Positions 6,656-14,690 of a stretch of 48,118 nt of DNA are shown in pieces. Source of the DNA: a virus; the IMG/VR virus record IMGVR_UViG_3300020156_000038, positions 1 to 48,118 of that record; one strand, given 5' to 3'. The notes below the pieces were generated by a model. The model saw only the letters and a program-made list of their open reading frames with translations. It was not told where the DNA came from and did no database searches. Positions within the stretch are counted from its first letter, which is position 1. Each line of letters begins with the position of its first letter. A program made the translations under genes and the position numbers.

Positions 6656-8428
6656 TTAGCGGCCCCGCTTGCCCTTGCCTGCCGCCCTGCCAGCGGCCTG
6701 CCCTGCGGGCGTTGCCCTGCGGAGCGCTGGCGTGGCCTGCCGGGTGGCTTTGGCCGGTGCCGCTGGCCTGCCCTGCGCCCTGCCGCCTGCGGCCTTAGCC
6801 TGCCCCGGCTGGCCTGCCCCGGTGCGCGGGCTGCCGCTGGCCTGCTGCACCTTGGCGCGGCGGTCGCGCACGTAAACCCGCAGCGCATCCAGCAATGCAT
6901 TCTGGCCCTTCTTCTTGCGGCGCAGGCTGTACAACTTGGCCTCATCGACGGTGTCACGCGCAATGATGTGATGCACGAACACGCGCTTGTGCTTGCTGCC
7001 CTGTCGCAGTACGCGACGAATGAACTGATCGTACAACTCATAGTCGTAGGTCAGTCCGTACCACACCACATGGTTACCAGCGTTCTGCAGGTTCAAGCCG
7101 TGGCCCATGCTGGCCGGGTGGCCGATCAGCACGGGCATCTCGCCGCGATTCCACTTGGCTTCTATCTCCTTGGAACGCTTGGCGCTGACGCCGCCGCCGA
7201 TGTATGGCGTGTCCTTGCCGAACACCTTGAGCAGACGTTCCAGGTCATGTTCAAACTCATAGGCAATGAGCACCGGCTGGCCGCTGATCTCTTCGACCAG
7301 ATCGGCCACAATTTCGTCCTTGCCTTCGTGCACCAGCTCCCAGCTGTTCGGCCCGCGCTGGCGCGCAGTGCTGACCAATGGGTCCTTCTGCTTGTAGATG
7401 CCGCCATTGGCGATCTGCGCACACTTGGTCATCGCCGCTGCGGCGTTGAGTGCGGACACCGTGTTGCCTTCGACCTCTGCCACCATGTTCTCCTCCATGG
7501 TGTCGTACAGTTCACGCGCCTTATCTGGCAGGTCGAACTTGATGATGTTCTCGACAAGCTCAGGCAGTTCCAGGTAGTCCGCCGCTGACAGTCGCAGCAC
7601 CATCTTCTTCAGCTTCTCGTAGATCAGCTTCTCGCTGTCCTTCTTGGGCACGAACGTGTACCCGCCGTAACCGGTCGGGTTGAAGTACGTCGCCTTGTAA
7701 TGCGTGATGTACGGACTGAGCGCCGCGCCCATGTCGACGATGTACACTTGGCCGAACAGGTCAAGCAACCCGTTGGGAGACGGTGTGCCGGTCAGAATCC
7801 AGCGACGACGGAACCGGTCCAGCGTCTCCTTCAGAATCTTGAACCGCACGCTGTTGCTGTGCTTGAACTTGGTGGACTCGTCGACCACGAGGTCAGTGAT
7901 CGCACCAGGACCGAACAACCACTTCAAGCGCGCTTTGTCCAGCTGCACCTGCACCTTGTTATTACGACCGCGCGCCTTGGTGACGTTGAACAGCCACTCC
8001 AGTCCTTCGGGGTTGACGCACAGCACGTCGTACGCGTTGTTCTCAATCGCGTCGAACAGAACGTCTTCCTTGTCCTTTCCGTGCAGCACACCCACCCGCA
8101 GATGGTTGAAGTCCGTCCACTTCTCCGCCTCGGCCGGCCACACGCTGTGACACACGCGCAGCGGCGCGATGACCAGCGAAATGCCCGACAGGTTCTGCTT
8201 CTTCAGCAGACTGAGCGCGGCGAGCGTGATGCTTGTCTTTCCCAGACCTGGGTCCAAGAACAGGCCCGCGCCTGCGTGTTCGAGCAGCCACTTGACTGCC
8301 TTCTTCTGGTACGCATGCGGCTTCCACGGCTGCGCCTTTACGGCGTACTCCAAGGGCGCGTCGTCCCGCTTTGATCGCTTGGTCAACGATACGCTTGCCT
8401 TCTTCCGGGTCTTCGCAGACGTGGACAT
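6656..8428 (-). CDS. SNF2/superfamily 2 helicase
   Basis: 590 aa. Q-like motif QPWKPHAYQ (33-41), Walker A DPGLGKT (59-65), DExx-type VVDES (about 180), ILTGTPSPNG motif III, and C-terminal motifs including GHGLNLQNA and the arginine-rich FIRRVLRQGSKHKRV (motif VI) are all present, so it should be an active dsDNA translocase/helicase of the kind found beside VRR-NUC nucleases in phages. After about residue 520 the protein turns into a 70-residue tail of A, G, R, P, K and Q encoded by unusual GC-rich repeat-like DNA. ATG 8428 has AAAAGGA 9 nt upstream but lies deep inside the VRR-NUC frame; TTG codons at about 8386 and 8350 are alternatives. It probably acts in replication or recombination. 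Confidence 0.87.
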   Translation of the reverse strand: MSTSAKTRKKASVSLTKRSKRDDAPLEYAVKAQPWKPHAYQKKAVKWLLEHAGAGLFLDPGLGKTSITLAALSLLKKQNLSGISLVIAPLRVCHSVWPAEAEKWTDFNHLRVGVLHGKDKEDVLFDAIENNAYDVLCVNPEGLEWLFNVTKARGRNNKVQVQLDKARLKWLFGPGAITDLVVDESTKFKHSNSVRFKILKETLDRFRRRWILTGTPSPNGLLDLFGQVYIVDMGAALSPYITHYKATYFNPTGYGGYTFVPKKDSEKLIYEKLKKMVLRLSAADYLELPELVENIIKFDLPDKARELYDTMEENMVAEVEGNTVSALNAAAAMTKCAQIANGGIYKQKDPLVSTARQRGPNSWELVHEGKDEIVADLVEEISGQPVLIAYEFEHDLERLLKVFGKDTPYIGGGVSAKRSKEIEAKWNRGEMPVLIGHPASMGHGLNLQNAGNHVVWYGLTYDYELYDQFIRRVLRQGSKHKRVFVHHIIARDTVDEAKLYSLRRKKKGQNALLDALRVYVRDRRAKVQQASGSPRTGAGQPGQAKAAGGRAQGRPAAPAKATRQATPALRRATPAGQAAGRAAGKGKRGR

Positions 8429-8657
8429 CGTAGCCGTTCCTTTTCAGATATTTGATGGTCAGTTGTTGCAGCGGCTCAAGCGGATAGCCGGGTGATTTGA
8501 ACTCGATGATGAGCGGCTTACCACCGGGCATCCAGAACACATCATCTGGGAACCCTCGCCGCCCCCGCAGGTTCATCTTGGTTACGAGAATACCCAGCTC
8601 GTCCACCGCGTAGCGGACGACTGGGTTCTCGACCGCCTTCTTTTCTAGAAGACGCAT
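8043..8657 (-). CDS. VRR-NUC domain nuclease with long out-of-frame overlap into the helicase
   Basis: The first ~95 residues are a complete small VRR-NUC: E5, GRRGFPDDV (32-40) and the catalytic LIIEFKSPG (49-57), followed by QQLTIKYLKRNGYDVHVC. Stand-alone phage VRR-NUC proteins are usually about 90-130 aa and sit just upstream of an SNF2 helicase, as here. The open frame does not stop there but runs a further 110 residues through the 5' part of the helicase gene, to 8043, as arginine-rich sequence without recognisable structure. Either the natural stop was lost or the overlap is genuine. ATG 8657 has AAGGTGG 6 nt upstream and overlaps the upstream gene by 13 nt. Confidence 0.75.
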   Translation of the reverse strand: MRLLEKKAVENPVVRYAVDELGILVTKMNLRGRRGFPDDVFWMPGGKPLIIEFKSPGYPLEPLQQLTIKYLKRNGYDVHVCEDPEEGKRIVDQAIKAGRRALGVRRKGAAVEAACVPEEGSQVAARTRRRGPVLGPRSGKDKHHARRAQSAEEAEPVGHFAGHRAAARVSQRVAGRGGEVDGLQPSAGGCAARKGQGRRSVRRD

Positions 8658-9373
8658 GGCCCACCTTTCGCCTTACTGAATGGGCACCACTGACAGTACT
8701 TGCCAGGACGCGGTGCGAAGGTGCGGTCGGCGAACATCGGCTTCACCCGTTTGTCCCACTGCTTCTGCGCGGCGATGGCCTGCTTGGCCGTGTAGACAAT
8801 CGGTTCCTCGGCTGGGTACGTGATCCCCAGGTCGGTGTACAGAAGCTGCGCCGTGATCTCCTTCGACTGCGGGTATCGTGCGATGCCTGCCGCCGCGTAC
8901 AGGTCCAGCTGAAGCTTGTACTCCTCGTTCTTGTACTCGTTGAACTTGCCGGACTTACCATCGCGGATGTTGAAGCTGTTGTCATCCAGGAACTGGTAGC
9001 CGATGTCGATCTTGACACGCAGCACGCAGTTGTTCCAGTCGTCCCACGCCACCGGGTTCCAACTGGTGTCGAAGCCCCAATTCTCTTCCGCCACGAGCGA
9101 CGGCTGCGCGCGGTAGAACTTGTAGTGGTCCTTGAACGACTGCAGTTCCTTTGCCAGCCGACCAGTGCGCTTCAGCAGGTAGTCCTCACTGGCCTGCGCA
9201 ATCTTCTGGCCGCGCAGCATGGCGTCGCTCTTGGGCTCTGGCAGCTTGTCCAGATGCTTGTACTTGGCGAAGGCTGGGCAACGATTCCAGTCGTTGTACC
9301 GCGTGAACGACCACGACTTGATCTGCTTCGGCGCAGCCCTCGGCTTGTACGTCTTGAACTTTGGCTGGGCCAT
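8645..9373 (-). CDS. PD-(D/E)XK exonuclease, Cas4/RecB-like
   Basis: 242 aa. SFTRYNDWNRCPAFAKYKH (22-40) is the N-terminal S-x-Y-x-x-W-x-x-CP motif of RecB/Cas4-type nucleases. The catalytic core is RVKIDIGY followed by IRDGKSGK (D-x-K), then QLDLYAAA (QxxxY-like). GKYCQWCPF...CVF at the C-terminus gives the remaining cysteines of a possible iron-sulfur cluster. Such enzymes process DNA ends in phage replication and recombination. ATG 9373 overlaps the upstream stop and follows GAGGAG. Confidence 0.82.
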   Translation of the reverse strand: MAQPKFKTYKPRAAPKQIKSWSFTRYNDWNRCPAFAKYKHLDKLPEPKSDAMLRGQKIAQASEDYLLKRTGRLAKELQSFKDHYKFYRAQPSLVAEENWGFDTSWNPVAWDDWNNCVLRVKIDIGYQFLDDNSFNIRDGKSGKFNEYKNEEYKLQLDLYAAAGIARYPQSKEITAQLLYTDLGITYPAEEPIVYTAKQAIAAQKQWDKRVKPMFADRTFAPRPGKYCQWCPFSKAKGGPCVF

Positions 9374-9579
9374 TACCGGCTCCTCGACTTGGCTTTCTGC
9401 TTGCGCTTGGCTGCCTTCTGCGCGCGCAGCTGCTTGCGGTTGGGCTTGTACGGGTCGACGTGCTGAGCCGCTTTGCCGAACTCCTGCTGAATTTCCTTGG
9501 CTCTGGACTTGTCCTCACGCCCACCTTCCATCAGGTGCTGCATGCTGCCGTCGACGATTGCCTTGCTGATCATTTCCAT
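9373..9579 (-). CDS. Small, strongly basic protein, 68 aa
   Basis: ATG 9579 has AAGGAG 7 nt upstream, overlapping the polymerase stop. The N-terminal half is helical (MEMISKAIVDG), and the C-terminal third is almost purely K/R/Q/A (RKQLRAQKAAKRKQKAKSRSR), probably binding nucleic acid. It lies between DNA polymerase and the Cas4-like nuclease, so a replication accessory role is possible. No family recognised. Confidence 0.7.
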   Translation of the reverse strand: MEMISKAIVDGSMQHLMEGGREDKSRAKEIQQEFGKAAQHVDPYKPNRKQLRAQKAAKRKQKAKSRSR

Positions 9580-9583
9580 GCTG

Positions 9584-11443
9584 CTACTCCTTGAACTTCT
9601 TGAGAGTGGACCAGTTGGTGCCGGTCTTGCCGTCGGACAGCATCGGCACGTCGAACTCAACGCTCTGCATCACCTTCCGCAGCAACGCCATTTCCGACTT
9701 GACGTGCGCCTTAGGCACCGACAAGTTGATTTCGTCGTGCACAGTCACCAGGAATCGACCGTTACGTTTCTTCTCATCGTGGTACCTGATGACCGCTTCC
9801 TTCGTGCAGTCGGCGGCGCTGCCTTGAATGAGGTAGTTCAGCAGCTTGTACTCGAACGTCTGCTTCCTGCCATCGATGATCTTCGGCGGTTCGCAGTAGT
9901 ACTCGCGACCACCCCACGTACGAATCGCCTCACCGTCCTTGCCACGCTGGCTGATGTACTTAGCCAACGCCTTCAGACCGGGGATGGCTTGCAGCTGTGC
10001 GTCCTTGATCTTCTTGGCCTCCTCGACGGTCACCTTCATGCCCGCCGCCAGCTTGCCTAGACCCATGCCGTAGATCATGCCGAAGTTAAGAATCTTGGTC
10101 GAGCTACGACTGATCTCCAGCCCGTAGATTTCCTTGATCTGCTCTTGCACGAATGTGTGGATGTCCATGCGTGGCTGCGCATTGTACTCGGCACACAGCG
10201 TGTCGTCTTCGAAGTGACCCAGGATACGAAGCTCTTGCTGGTTGTAGTCGCGGTGGCAGAACACCTGTCCCTTATCCGGCAGGATGTACTGACGCATCAG
10301 CGGCAGTTCCGGAATCGTCAGATGGTTCGGATGCGCGTAACCATCATCCTTGCCTTCGAACGACTTCGGGATGTTCTGGAAGTTGGGTGACGAAGACATA
10401 CGCCCCGTGCGCGCACCGGCGAAGCCGTCGTTGCCGTGTGACTGCCGTACCTGATTCCAGTTGGTGTAGATCATGCCACCGGACTGCTGCGCCATTTCGA
10501 GCCACGGTCGCATGAACGTGCCCATGCACGTAGCCAGCCGGTTACGATAGCCCAGCGCGTGCGCTACACGCTTGTCCTTGAACTTGTCCAGCGTCAGGTT
10601 CTTCTTGGCAACGCTGTTCTTACCGCTTGGTGTCTGCACCCACTCGCTGATGATGTTGTTGCGTTCCAGGGCCTCGGCCACTTCGGCATCGCTGTCGACG
10701 TTCAGGTCCTTGGACTTCAGCCGCTTGCGCAGCCAGTTGTCGACTATGATAGTAGCTTCTTCGTATTGCTTCAGGTCCTTCGCCAGCTTGCGCTCGTCAG
10801 CGCGGATGCCGATACGCTCGTTGTCAAGCAGAATCGGCATCAGCCTGCGCTCACGATCATAAGCCTCCAGCATGTTGCGTCGCACGATCTCCGGGTACAG
10901 GAAGTCAAACAGCTTGCGGGTACGCAGCACGTCGCCGTCAGCGTATGGTGCCACGATGTCACCCGGTGCCAAGCTGATGAACGCCCCAGCCTTACCGCGC
11001 GACTGCTTCTTGATAATGCCGTTGTCCACAAGCCAGTCGGCCACTGCGTCACGCTCTTCTGGAGCCATCCCCAGCAAGCGTTCCGCACTCGGCTTCAGGC
11101 CCAGGTTCATGGCATGTGGATCGTGCAGGAACAGGAGATACAACGTGTCGTGGTATCGATCCCACGGCAGGCGCGGCATGCCCATGTGCTCTTCGGCTAC
11201 GTCGACGTCGAACTTGCCGTTATGGAACAGCAGCGGTTCACCACTCTTCCACGCATCAAGCAGCACTGCACGAGCAGCCTGCTTGGTGGTGTTGTTGCCT
11301 GTGGGATGGCCCCAGCGGTGGTAGTGGCCTCTGCGCTCGCCAGGACGCAGTATACTGAAGCCTACCGGCACTGGCGGGTACTTCGGTCGACGTTCGATGG
11401 ACTCGGTTTCGAAGTCGACCGTGATGGGTTTGATCTTTGCCAC
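9584..11443 (-). CDS. Family A DNA polymerase with 3'-5' exonuclease
   Basis: 619 aa, the size of compact phage Pol I-type replicases that lack a 5' nuclease. Exonuclease motifs are intact: VDFETE (D10, E12), LFHNGKFDVDV and the Exo III region APYADGD. Polymerase motif A is HRDYNQQELRILGHF (about 400), where Gln replaces the common Ile/Gly after DYS; motif B is RSSTKILNFGMIYG with Phe at the O-helix selectivity position; motif C is VTVHDEI (about 570). It should replicate the phage genome with proofreading. GTG 11443 is supported by TAGGAGAGTGAC. The unusual motif A Gln could relate to copying or inserting modified nucleotides, but this is speculation. Confidence 0.95.
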   Translation of the reverse strand: MAKIKPITVDFETESIERRPKYPPVPVGFSILRPGERRGHYHRWGHPTGNNTTKQAARAVLLDAWKSGEPLLFHNGKFDVDVAEEHMGMPRLPWDRYHDTLYLLFLHDPHAMNLGLKPSAERLLGMAPEERDAVADWLVDNGIIKKQSRGKAGAFISLAPGDIVAPYADGDVLRTRKLFDFLYPEIVRRNMLEAYDRERRLMPILLDNERIGIRADERKLAKDLKQYEEATIIVDNWLRKRLKSKDLNVDSDAEVAEALERNNIISEWVQTPSGKNSVAKKNLTLDKFKDKRVAHALGYRNRLATCMGTFMRPWLEMAQQSGGMIYTNWNQVRQSHGNDGFAGARTGRMSSSPNFQNIPKSFEGKDDGYAHPNHLTIPELPLMRQYILPDKGQVFCHRDYNQQELRILGHFEDDTLCAEYNAQPRMDIHTFVQEQIKEIYGLEISRSSTKILNFGMIYGMGLGKLAAGMKVTVEEAKKIKDAQLQAIPGLKALAKYISQRGKDGEAIRTWGGREYYCEPPKIIDGRKQTFEYKLLNYLIQGSAADCTKEAVIRYHDEKKRNGRFLVTVHDEINLSVPKAHVKSEMALLRKVMQSVEFDVPMLSDGKTGTNWSTLKKFKE

Positions 11444-11467
11444 GTCACTCTCCTAGATGCTGGGTTC

Positions 11468-11671
11468 TCAGTTGCCGCCAAGCAATTCGCGGCGTTCACG
11501 CTCGGCGCGCAGCTTGTTGGCGCGGCCGTGAATGCGCAGCAGGAACTGAGCTCGTTTGCTTCCCTTCTTCTCGTTCTCCAGCAGCTTCCAGCAGTCCTTC
11601 TCGGACAAGGTCTTCAGTGCTTCGTTCATTGCCACCCAGCTGCTGAGCGGATTGGTTTCGGGCTTGCTCAT
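11468..11671 (-). CDS. Small helical charged protein, 67 aa
   Basis: ATG 11671 follows AGGAGG with 4-5 nt spacing. The product is mostly charged helix (ALKTLSEKDCWKLLENEKKG, then RANKLRAERERRELLGGN) and resembles short phage helical proteins of unknown function. It sits between a terminator and the DNA polymerase gene and should be co-transcribed with the polymerase. Confidence 0.72.
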   Translation of the reverse strand: MSKPETNPLSSWVAMNEALKTLSEKDCWKLLENEKKGSKRAQFLLRIHGRANKLRAERERRELLGGN

Positions 11672-11693
11672 GGTTCCTCCTGTTATAGTTAAA

Positions 11694-11719
11694 GGTCCGC
11701 CCACTTACGCAGGCGGACC
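11694..11719 (-). terminator. Hairpin terminator (minus strand)
   Basis: An 8-bp perfect stem GGTCCGCC / GGCGGACC with a 10-nt loop is followed on the minus strand by TTTAACTATAA. It lies 9 nt after the stop of the putative ssDNA-binding protein. The short U-run suggests partial termination. Confidence 0.65.
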
Positions 11720-11727
11720 GTGGTTGC

Positions 11728-12612
11728 TTAGAACTTTCGCTTGCCTGCGCCTGCCTTGCCAGCGGCCTTGCCGACAACAGGACGCTGCTGGCGGGCTGCG
11801 GCCTTCTGTACCGGACGCTTGGCACCGCCCTTGCCGCGTTGCTTGGCAGCGCCGCGCTGGGGACGCTCTTCTTCCTCTTCACGCGGTGCGTAGGGGAAGT
11901 CGAGTTCGGTGGCATCGGCCTTGGCCATCAGCGCTTCGATGACGTCACCGTCTTCGATCGCCTCGACCAGCTTGAACTGGAGTTTGAACTGCGTCTTGGG
12001 GTCCGGCACGACGCTGATCTCGGTCACGACGCCCAGCGGCGGGCGCTGCAACGTCTTCTCCAGCTGGCGCACGTAACCGGCCCAGCCCTTGACGCTGGTG
12101 ACCGGGATGCGCAGGAACACCGGCGTCGCTTCCTCGATCGACTCGACATCAGCCGCTTCGTCCTCAGTGAGCAGCGCCAGACGACGCTGGTTCTTACACG
12201 CCTTGCCCCGGCCCTTCTCGGCCGAACCCCACTGGTTGATGTCGCTGTCCTTGCAGAGTTCGCCTGCGTATTCCGGGATCGAGTTTTCGTGCCAGCGCAG
12301 CGTGTTCTCGTCCCGCCCCAGCGCATACGCATCCGGCGGCTGCGGGTTGTCCGCATCGTAACCGTCCACGTAGTACGTGTACTCCAGGATGTGGTCGAGC
12401 ACCACCACGTTCATCTTGTTACCGGGGACTTCCGCACCCTGGTAGGTCAGCCGGCCGCCTTTCAGCGAAATGAACGTGCCACCGGAGCCTACGTTCTCTT
12501 CGATGCCTGCGGCCATCTGCGCGCGCTTGGCGAGCTCTTCGCTCCAGTTCACCATCGCCTTGCCGGGCTTCTTCGCGGCGGTCTTCTTCGTTGCTGCTTT
12601 CTTGGTAGCCAT
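11728..12612 (-). CDS. Putative phage ssDNA-binding / replication-associated protein with basic tails
   Basis: 294 aa. The core (about 20-235) contains FISLKGGRLTYQG, VVVLDHILEYTYYVDGY and a Cys-containing middle (ELCKDS, GRGKACKNQRRLAL), a pattern seen in abundant phage proteins encoded near DNA polymerase and often presumed to bind ssDNA. Both ends are low-complexity and basic: MATKKAATKKTAAKKPGK at the N-terminus and a 55-residue K/R/A/G/Q tail ending KAGAGKRKF. An acidic segment (EEEEE) precedes the tail. Classical SSBs end in acidic tails, so a basic end is unusual. The function is inferred from context; a middle-sized nucleoid-type protein is an alternative. Confidence 0.5.
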   Translation of the reverse strand: MATKKAATKKTAAKKPGKAMVNWSEELAKRAQMAAGIEENVGSGGTFISLKGGRLTYQGAEVPGNKMNVVVLDHILEYTYYVDGYDADNPQPPDAYALGRDENTLRWHENSIPEYAGELCKDSDINQWGSAEKGRGKACKNQRRLALLTEDEAADVESIEEATPVFLRIPVTSVKGWAGYVRQLEKTLQRPPLGVVTEISVVPDPKTQFKLQFKLVEAIEDGDVIEALMAKADATELDFPYAPREEEEERPQRGAAKQRGKGGAKRPVQKAAARQQRPVVGKAAGKAGAGKRKF

Positions 12613-12696
12613 GTTACTTGTATCCTTATGTCATAGTGACTTAGTTGGGTTGCGTCATCTTAATATCCCGCTCGACGTAGCGGTACAGCGATGGAG

Positions 12697-13119
12697 CTAC
12701 TGCTTGGTTGCGCCTTCCGGGACTTCGTAACGACCACTGACCTCACCACCCTGGATGGCAGAGCCACCGAGCAGCTGCGCAGCGAGCGATTCGTCATCCA
12801 TCGGCAGACCGAACTTCTTCTGCATTTCCTGCACCTGATACATCTGAGTGAACACCCGTGCGCCGCTGGCGAGATGCGTGATCAACTCCGGCGAACCGAT
12901 CATCGAGCTGATGAGCTCGAAGCCCTTGTTACCAGCCTTGTCGGGTTCGCACGATTGAATACCCATCACGACCAGACCTTCCAGCTTGGTCGGGTCGAGT
13001 TTCTTCAGCACATCCAGCGCTTCGGTGTTGGCCAGCACGGTTTCTTCGGGCGAACCGCGCTTGATCTTCTCGCACAACTCACCAGCGGCTTGCATGAACA
13101 GGCGTTCAATCAGATTCAT
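12697..13119 (-). CDS. Conserved-looking phage protein, 140 aa, unknown
   Basis: ATG 13119 is preceded by TAGGAGAGTAAGGAA. The product is largely helical (NLIERLFMQAAGELCEKIKRG, LDVLKKLDPTKLEGL) with no obvious catalytic motif. It lies between two replication-arm proteins with lysine-rich N-termini and is probably co-transcribed with the putative ssDNA-binding protein. I cannot name a family. Confidence 0.7.
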   Translation of the reverse strand: MNLIERLFMQAAGELCEKIKRGSPEETVLANTEALDVLKKLDPTKLEGLVVMGIQSCEPDKAGNKGFELISSMIGSPELITHLASGARVFTQMYQVQEMQKKFGLPMDDESLAAQLLGGSAIQGGEVSGRYEVPEGATKQ

Positions 13120-13157
13120 TTCCTTACTCTCCTATGAATGGACGGTTGTGTTGCGGG

Positions 13158-13721
13158 TTACAGCTTGGTGCTGCTGATGGTGACCACGGTGAAGCTGCCG
13201 ACACCGGGCACTGCCTTCTTCGCCTCCCATCGTTCCTGGATGGCTTCCATGTTCGGCACGATCTTGAGGAGGTCTTCGTTGCCCTTCTTCTTTGCGAAGG
13301 CCATGAACTTCTTCTCGTCCTCGATGCGAGGGATGTCCTTCTTGACGACCTGGGCCTTCGCCACCTTACCGATGGCACCATTGGCTTCGGACTTCGGCAG
13401 GTTCTGGATCAGGTGTTCCTTCAGCGCCGTCTCGAACTCAGCCAGCGGCTTGATCTCGTTCTGCGCAGCCAGTCGCTGCTTCTTGGTTTCATACAGCGCG
13501 TCGGCGGCACCGGCCAAGGTCTTCGGGATCACCAGCTTGCGCTTATTCACCTTGACACTGACCTTCTCGTTCACCGTGGTGTCGGGCTTCGCCTTGGCGG
13601 TAGCTTTGTCGACCAGCTTGCCGGTCTTCGCATCGCGGCTGATCACACGCGTCGCCTGCTTGACCATCTTGCCACCTTTGAACGGTGCCTTGTCCTTCTT
13701 CACAGCCTTCTTCGTTGCCAT
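13158..13721 (-). CDS. Basic protein with H1-like N-terminus, 187 aa, unknown
   Basis: The protein starts MATKKAVKKDKAPFKGGK, the same K/A-rich lead as the ssDNA-binding candidate, and continues as a mostly helical, Lys-rich chain (KRLAAQNEIKPLAEFETALKEHL) ending in a beta-like SFTVVTISS. ATG 13721 follows TAGGAGAGTGTG; a GTG directly before it is less likely. It is the first gene after the promoter-like repeat at 13768-13795, so its transcript probably starts there. DNA binding is likely from composition; specific role unknown. Confidence 0.7.
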   Translation of the reverse strand: MATKKAVKKDKAPFKGGKMVKQATRVISRDAKTGKLVDKATAKAKPDTTVNEKVSVKVNKRKLVIPKTLAGAADALYETKKQRLAAQNEIKPLAEFETALKEHLIQNLPKSEANGAIGKVAKAQVVKKDIPRIEDEKKFMAFAKKKGNEDLLKIVPNMEAIQERWEAKKAVPGVGSFTVVTISSTKL

Positions 13722-13767
13722 CACACTCTCCTATTGGGTTGGGTGCCGAGGGCGCAAGTGCCCCGCA

Positions 13768-13795
13768 GCGCAATTATGTGCAATTGCGCAATTAT
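13768..13795 (-). promoter_or_regulatory. Candidate promoter/operator with GCGCAATTAT repeats
   Basis: In the 89-bp gap between the ligase and the next minus-strand gene, GCGCAATTAT occurs twice with 18-bp spacing (13768, 13786), and GCGCAATT / AATTGCGC forms an inverted repeat (13768-13775, 13782-13789). On the minus strand the second copy reads TCTATAATTGCG and supplies a perfect TATAAT -10 box (13791-13796) but no good -35. This suggests an activator- or repressor-dependent promoter reading toward 13721. Confidence 0.5.
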
Positions 13796-13810
13796 AGACA
13801 ATCAGCTAAA

Positions 13811-14686
13811 TCAGGCGTCGATAGGGTCGCGCCAGCCTAGGTAAACCGGGAAGCGCGGCCTGTCCTTCACCCCAATCGGGAAATGCTTGTACTTCACAAT
13901 ACGGCCCTTCAGCTTATCTCGAATTGCCCAGAACGCTTCACGTTCTTCCTGCGTGAAGCCGCTACCAATGCTGAACTTGATGCCACCCGGCAGGGCGCAC
14001 ACCAGCGCACCCAGGACGCCGCCGCTGACCTTGTTAGCCTTGTGGCTGCTGCGCTTGGCAAGCCCTAGCAGGCTGCGCTGCTGCTCGTTCATGTTGTGCG
14101 TCAGTTCCTCGTACCCCACCACCAGCGCCTCGGCGTCGCAGAACCGCTTCAGCTTCATCAACGTGCCTTCGCTCAACGTGGCGCGGCCGAACTTGTACTC
14201 GCCATCAGCGCTGCGCAACATGATGCCTTCGAACCCGAGCTCAAGGATGGCGCTCTCGTACTTCAGCAACTCTTCTTCGCTATTCAGCTTCGTGTGGTAC
14301 ACCGGCACCAGCCCCATCTTGGCGTTGGCTTTGGCGAAGCGTGTGACCTCCAGCAAGCGACGCTGGAACGGTGCGCTACTGTCCCACTTGTCGAACACCC
14401 GGTACGTCACGTCGGGCTGTCCTTCGAACGACATCACACCGCTGTTGGTCTTGCGGTAGCAGTCCTTGGCGGTGGGGTCGCCGACGATTAGCTCGCCATC
14501 CAGCCCTTCGTACTTCTTCTTGCCCCAGAGCCGTTGCACCTTTTCGTTCGGGATCGGCTTCAGGTTGCGAGACAGCACCACTCCGTTGACTACCAATGCG
14601 CGGATGCCATCGAACTTGGCACTGCCCAGCAGCGGGTATTGCAGCTTGGTACCATCGGTAGTAGCTGCCAACATGGGACGCAGCAT
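13811..14686 (-). CDS. ATP-dependent DNA ligase
   Basis: 291 aa, a compact phage ligase. The adenylated lysine is K24 in SAKFDGIR (motif I). Motif III is GLDGELIVG, motif IV GFEGIMLRS, motif V TLMKLKRF, and an OB-fold domain follows from DAEALVVGYEE. It seals nicks during replication and repair using ATP. ATG 14686 follows GAGGAG with 7-nt spacing. The closing residues are in the OB domain, so the protein is not truncated. Confidence 0.94.
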   Translation of the reverse strand: MLRPMLAATTDGTKLQYPLLGSAKFDGIRALVVNGVVLSRNLKPIPNEKVQRLWGKKKYEGLDGELIVGDPTAKDCYRKTNSGVMSFEGQPDVTYRVFDKWDSSAPFQRRLLEVTRFAKANAKMGLVPVYHTKLNSEEELLKYESAILELGFEGIMLRSADGEYKFGRATLSEGTLMKLKRFCDAEALVVGYEELTHNMNEQQRSLLGLAKRSSHKANKVSGGVLGALVCALPGGIKFSIGSGFTQEEREAFWAIRDKLKGRIVKYKHFPIGVKDRPRFPVYLGWRDPIDA

Positions 14687-14690
14687 GACC

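Noticed and set aside
12630-12660. T7-like promoter resemblance (AAGTCACTAT on the minus strand)
   Set aside because: Only part of the consensus matches, the genome has no recognisable phage RNA polymerase, and the sequence is not repeated elsewhere.
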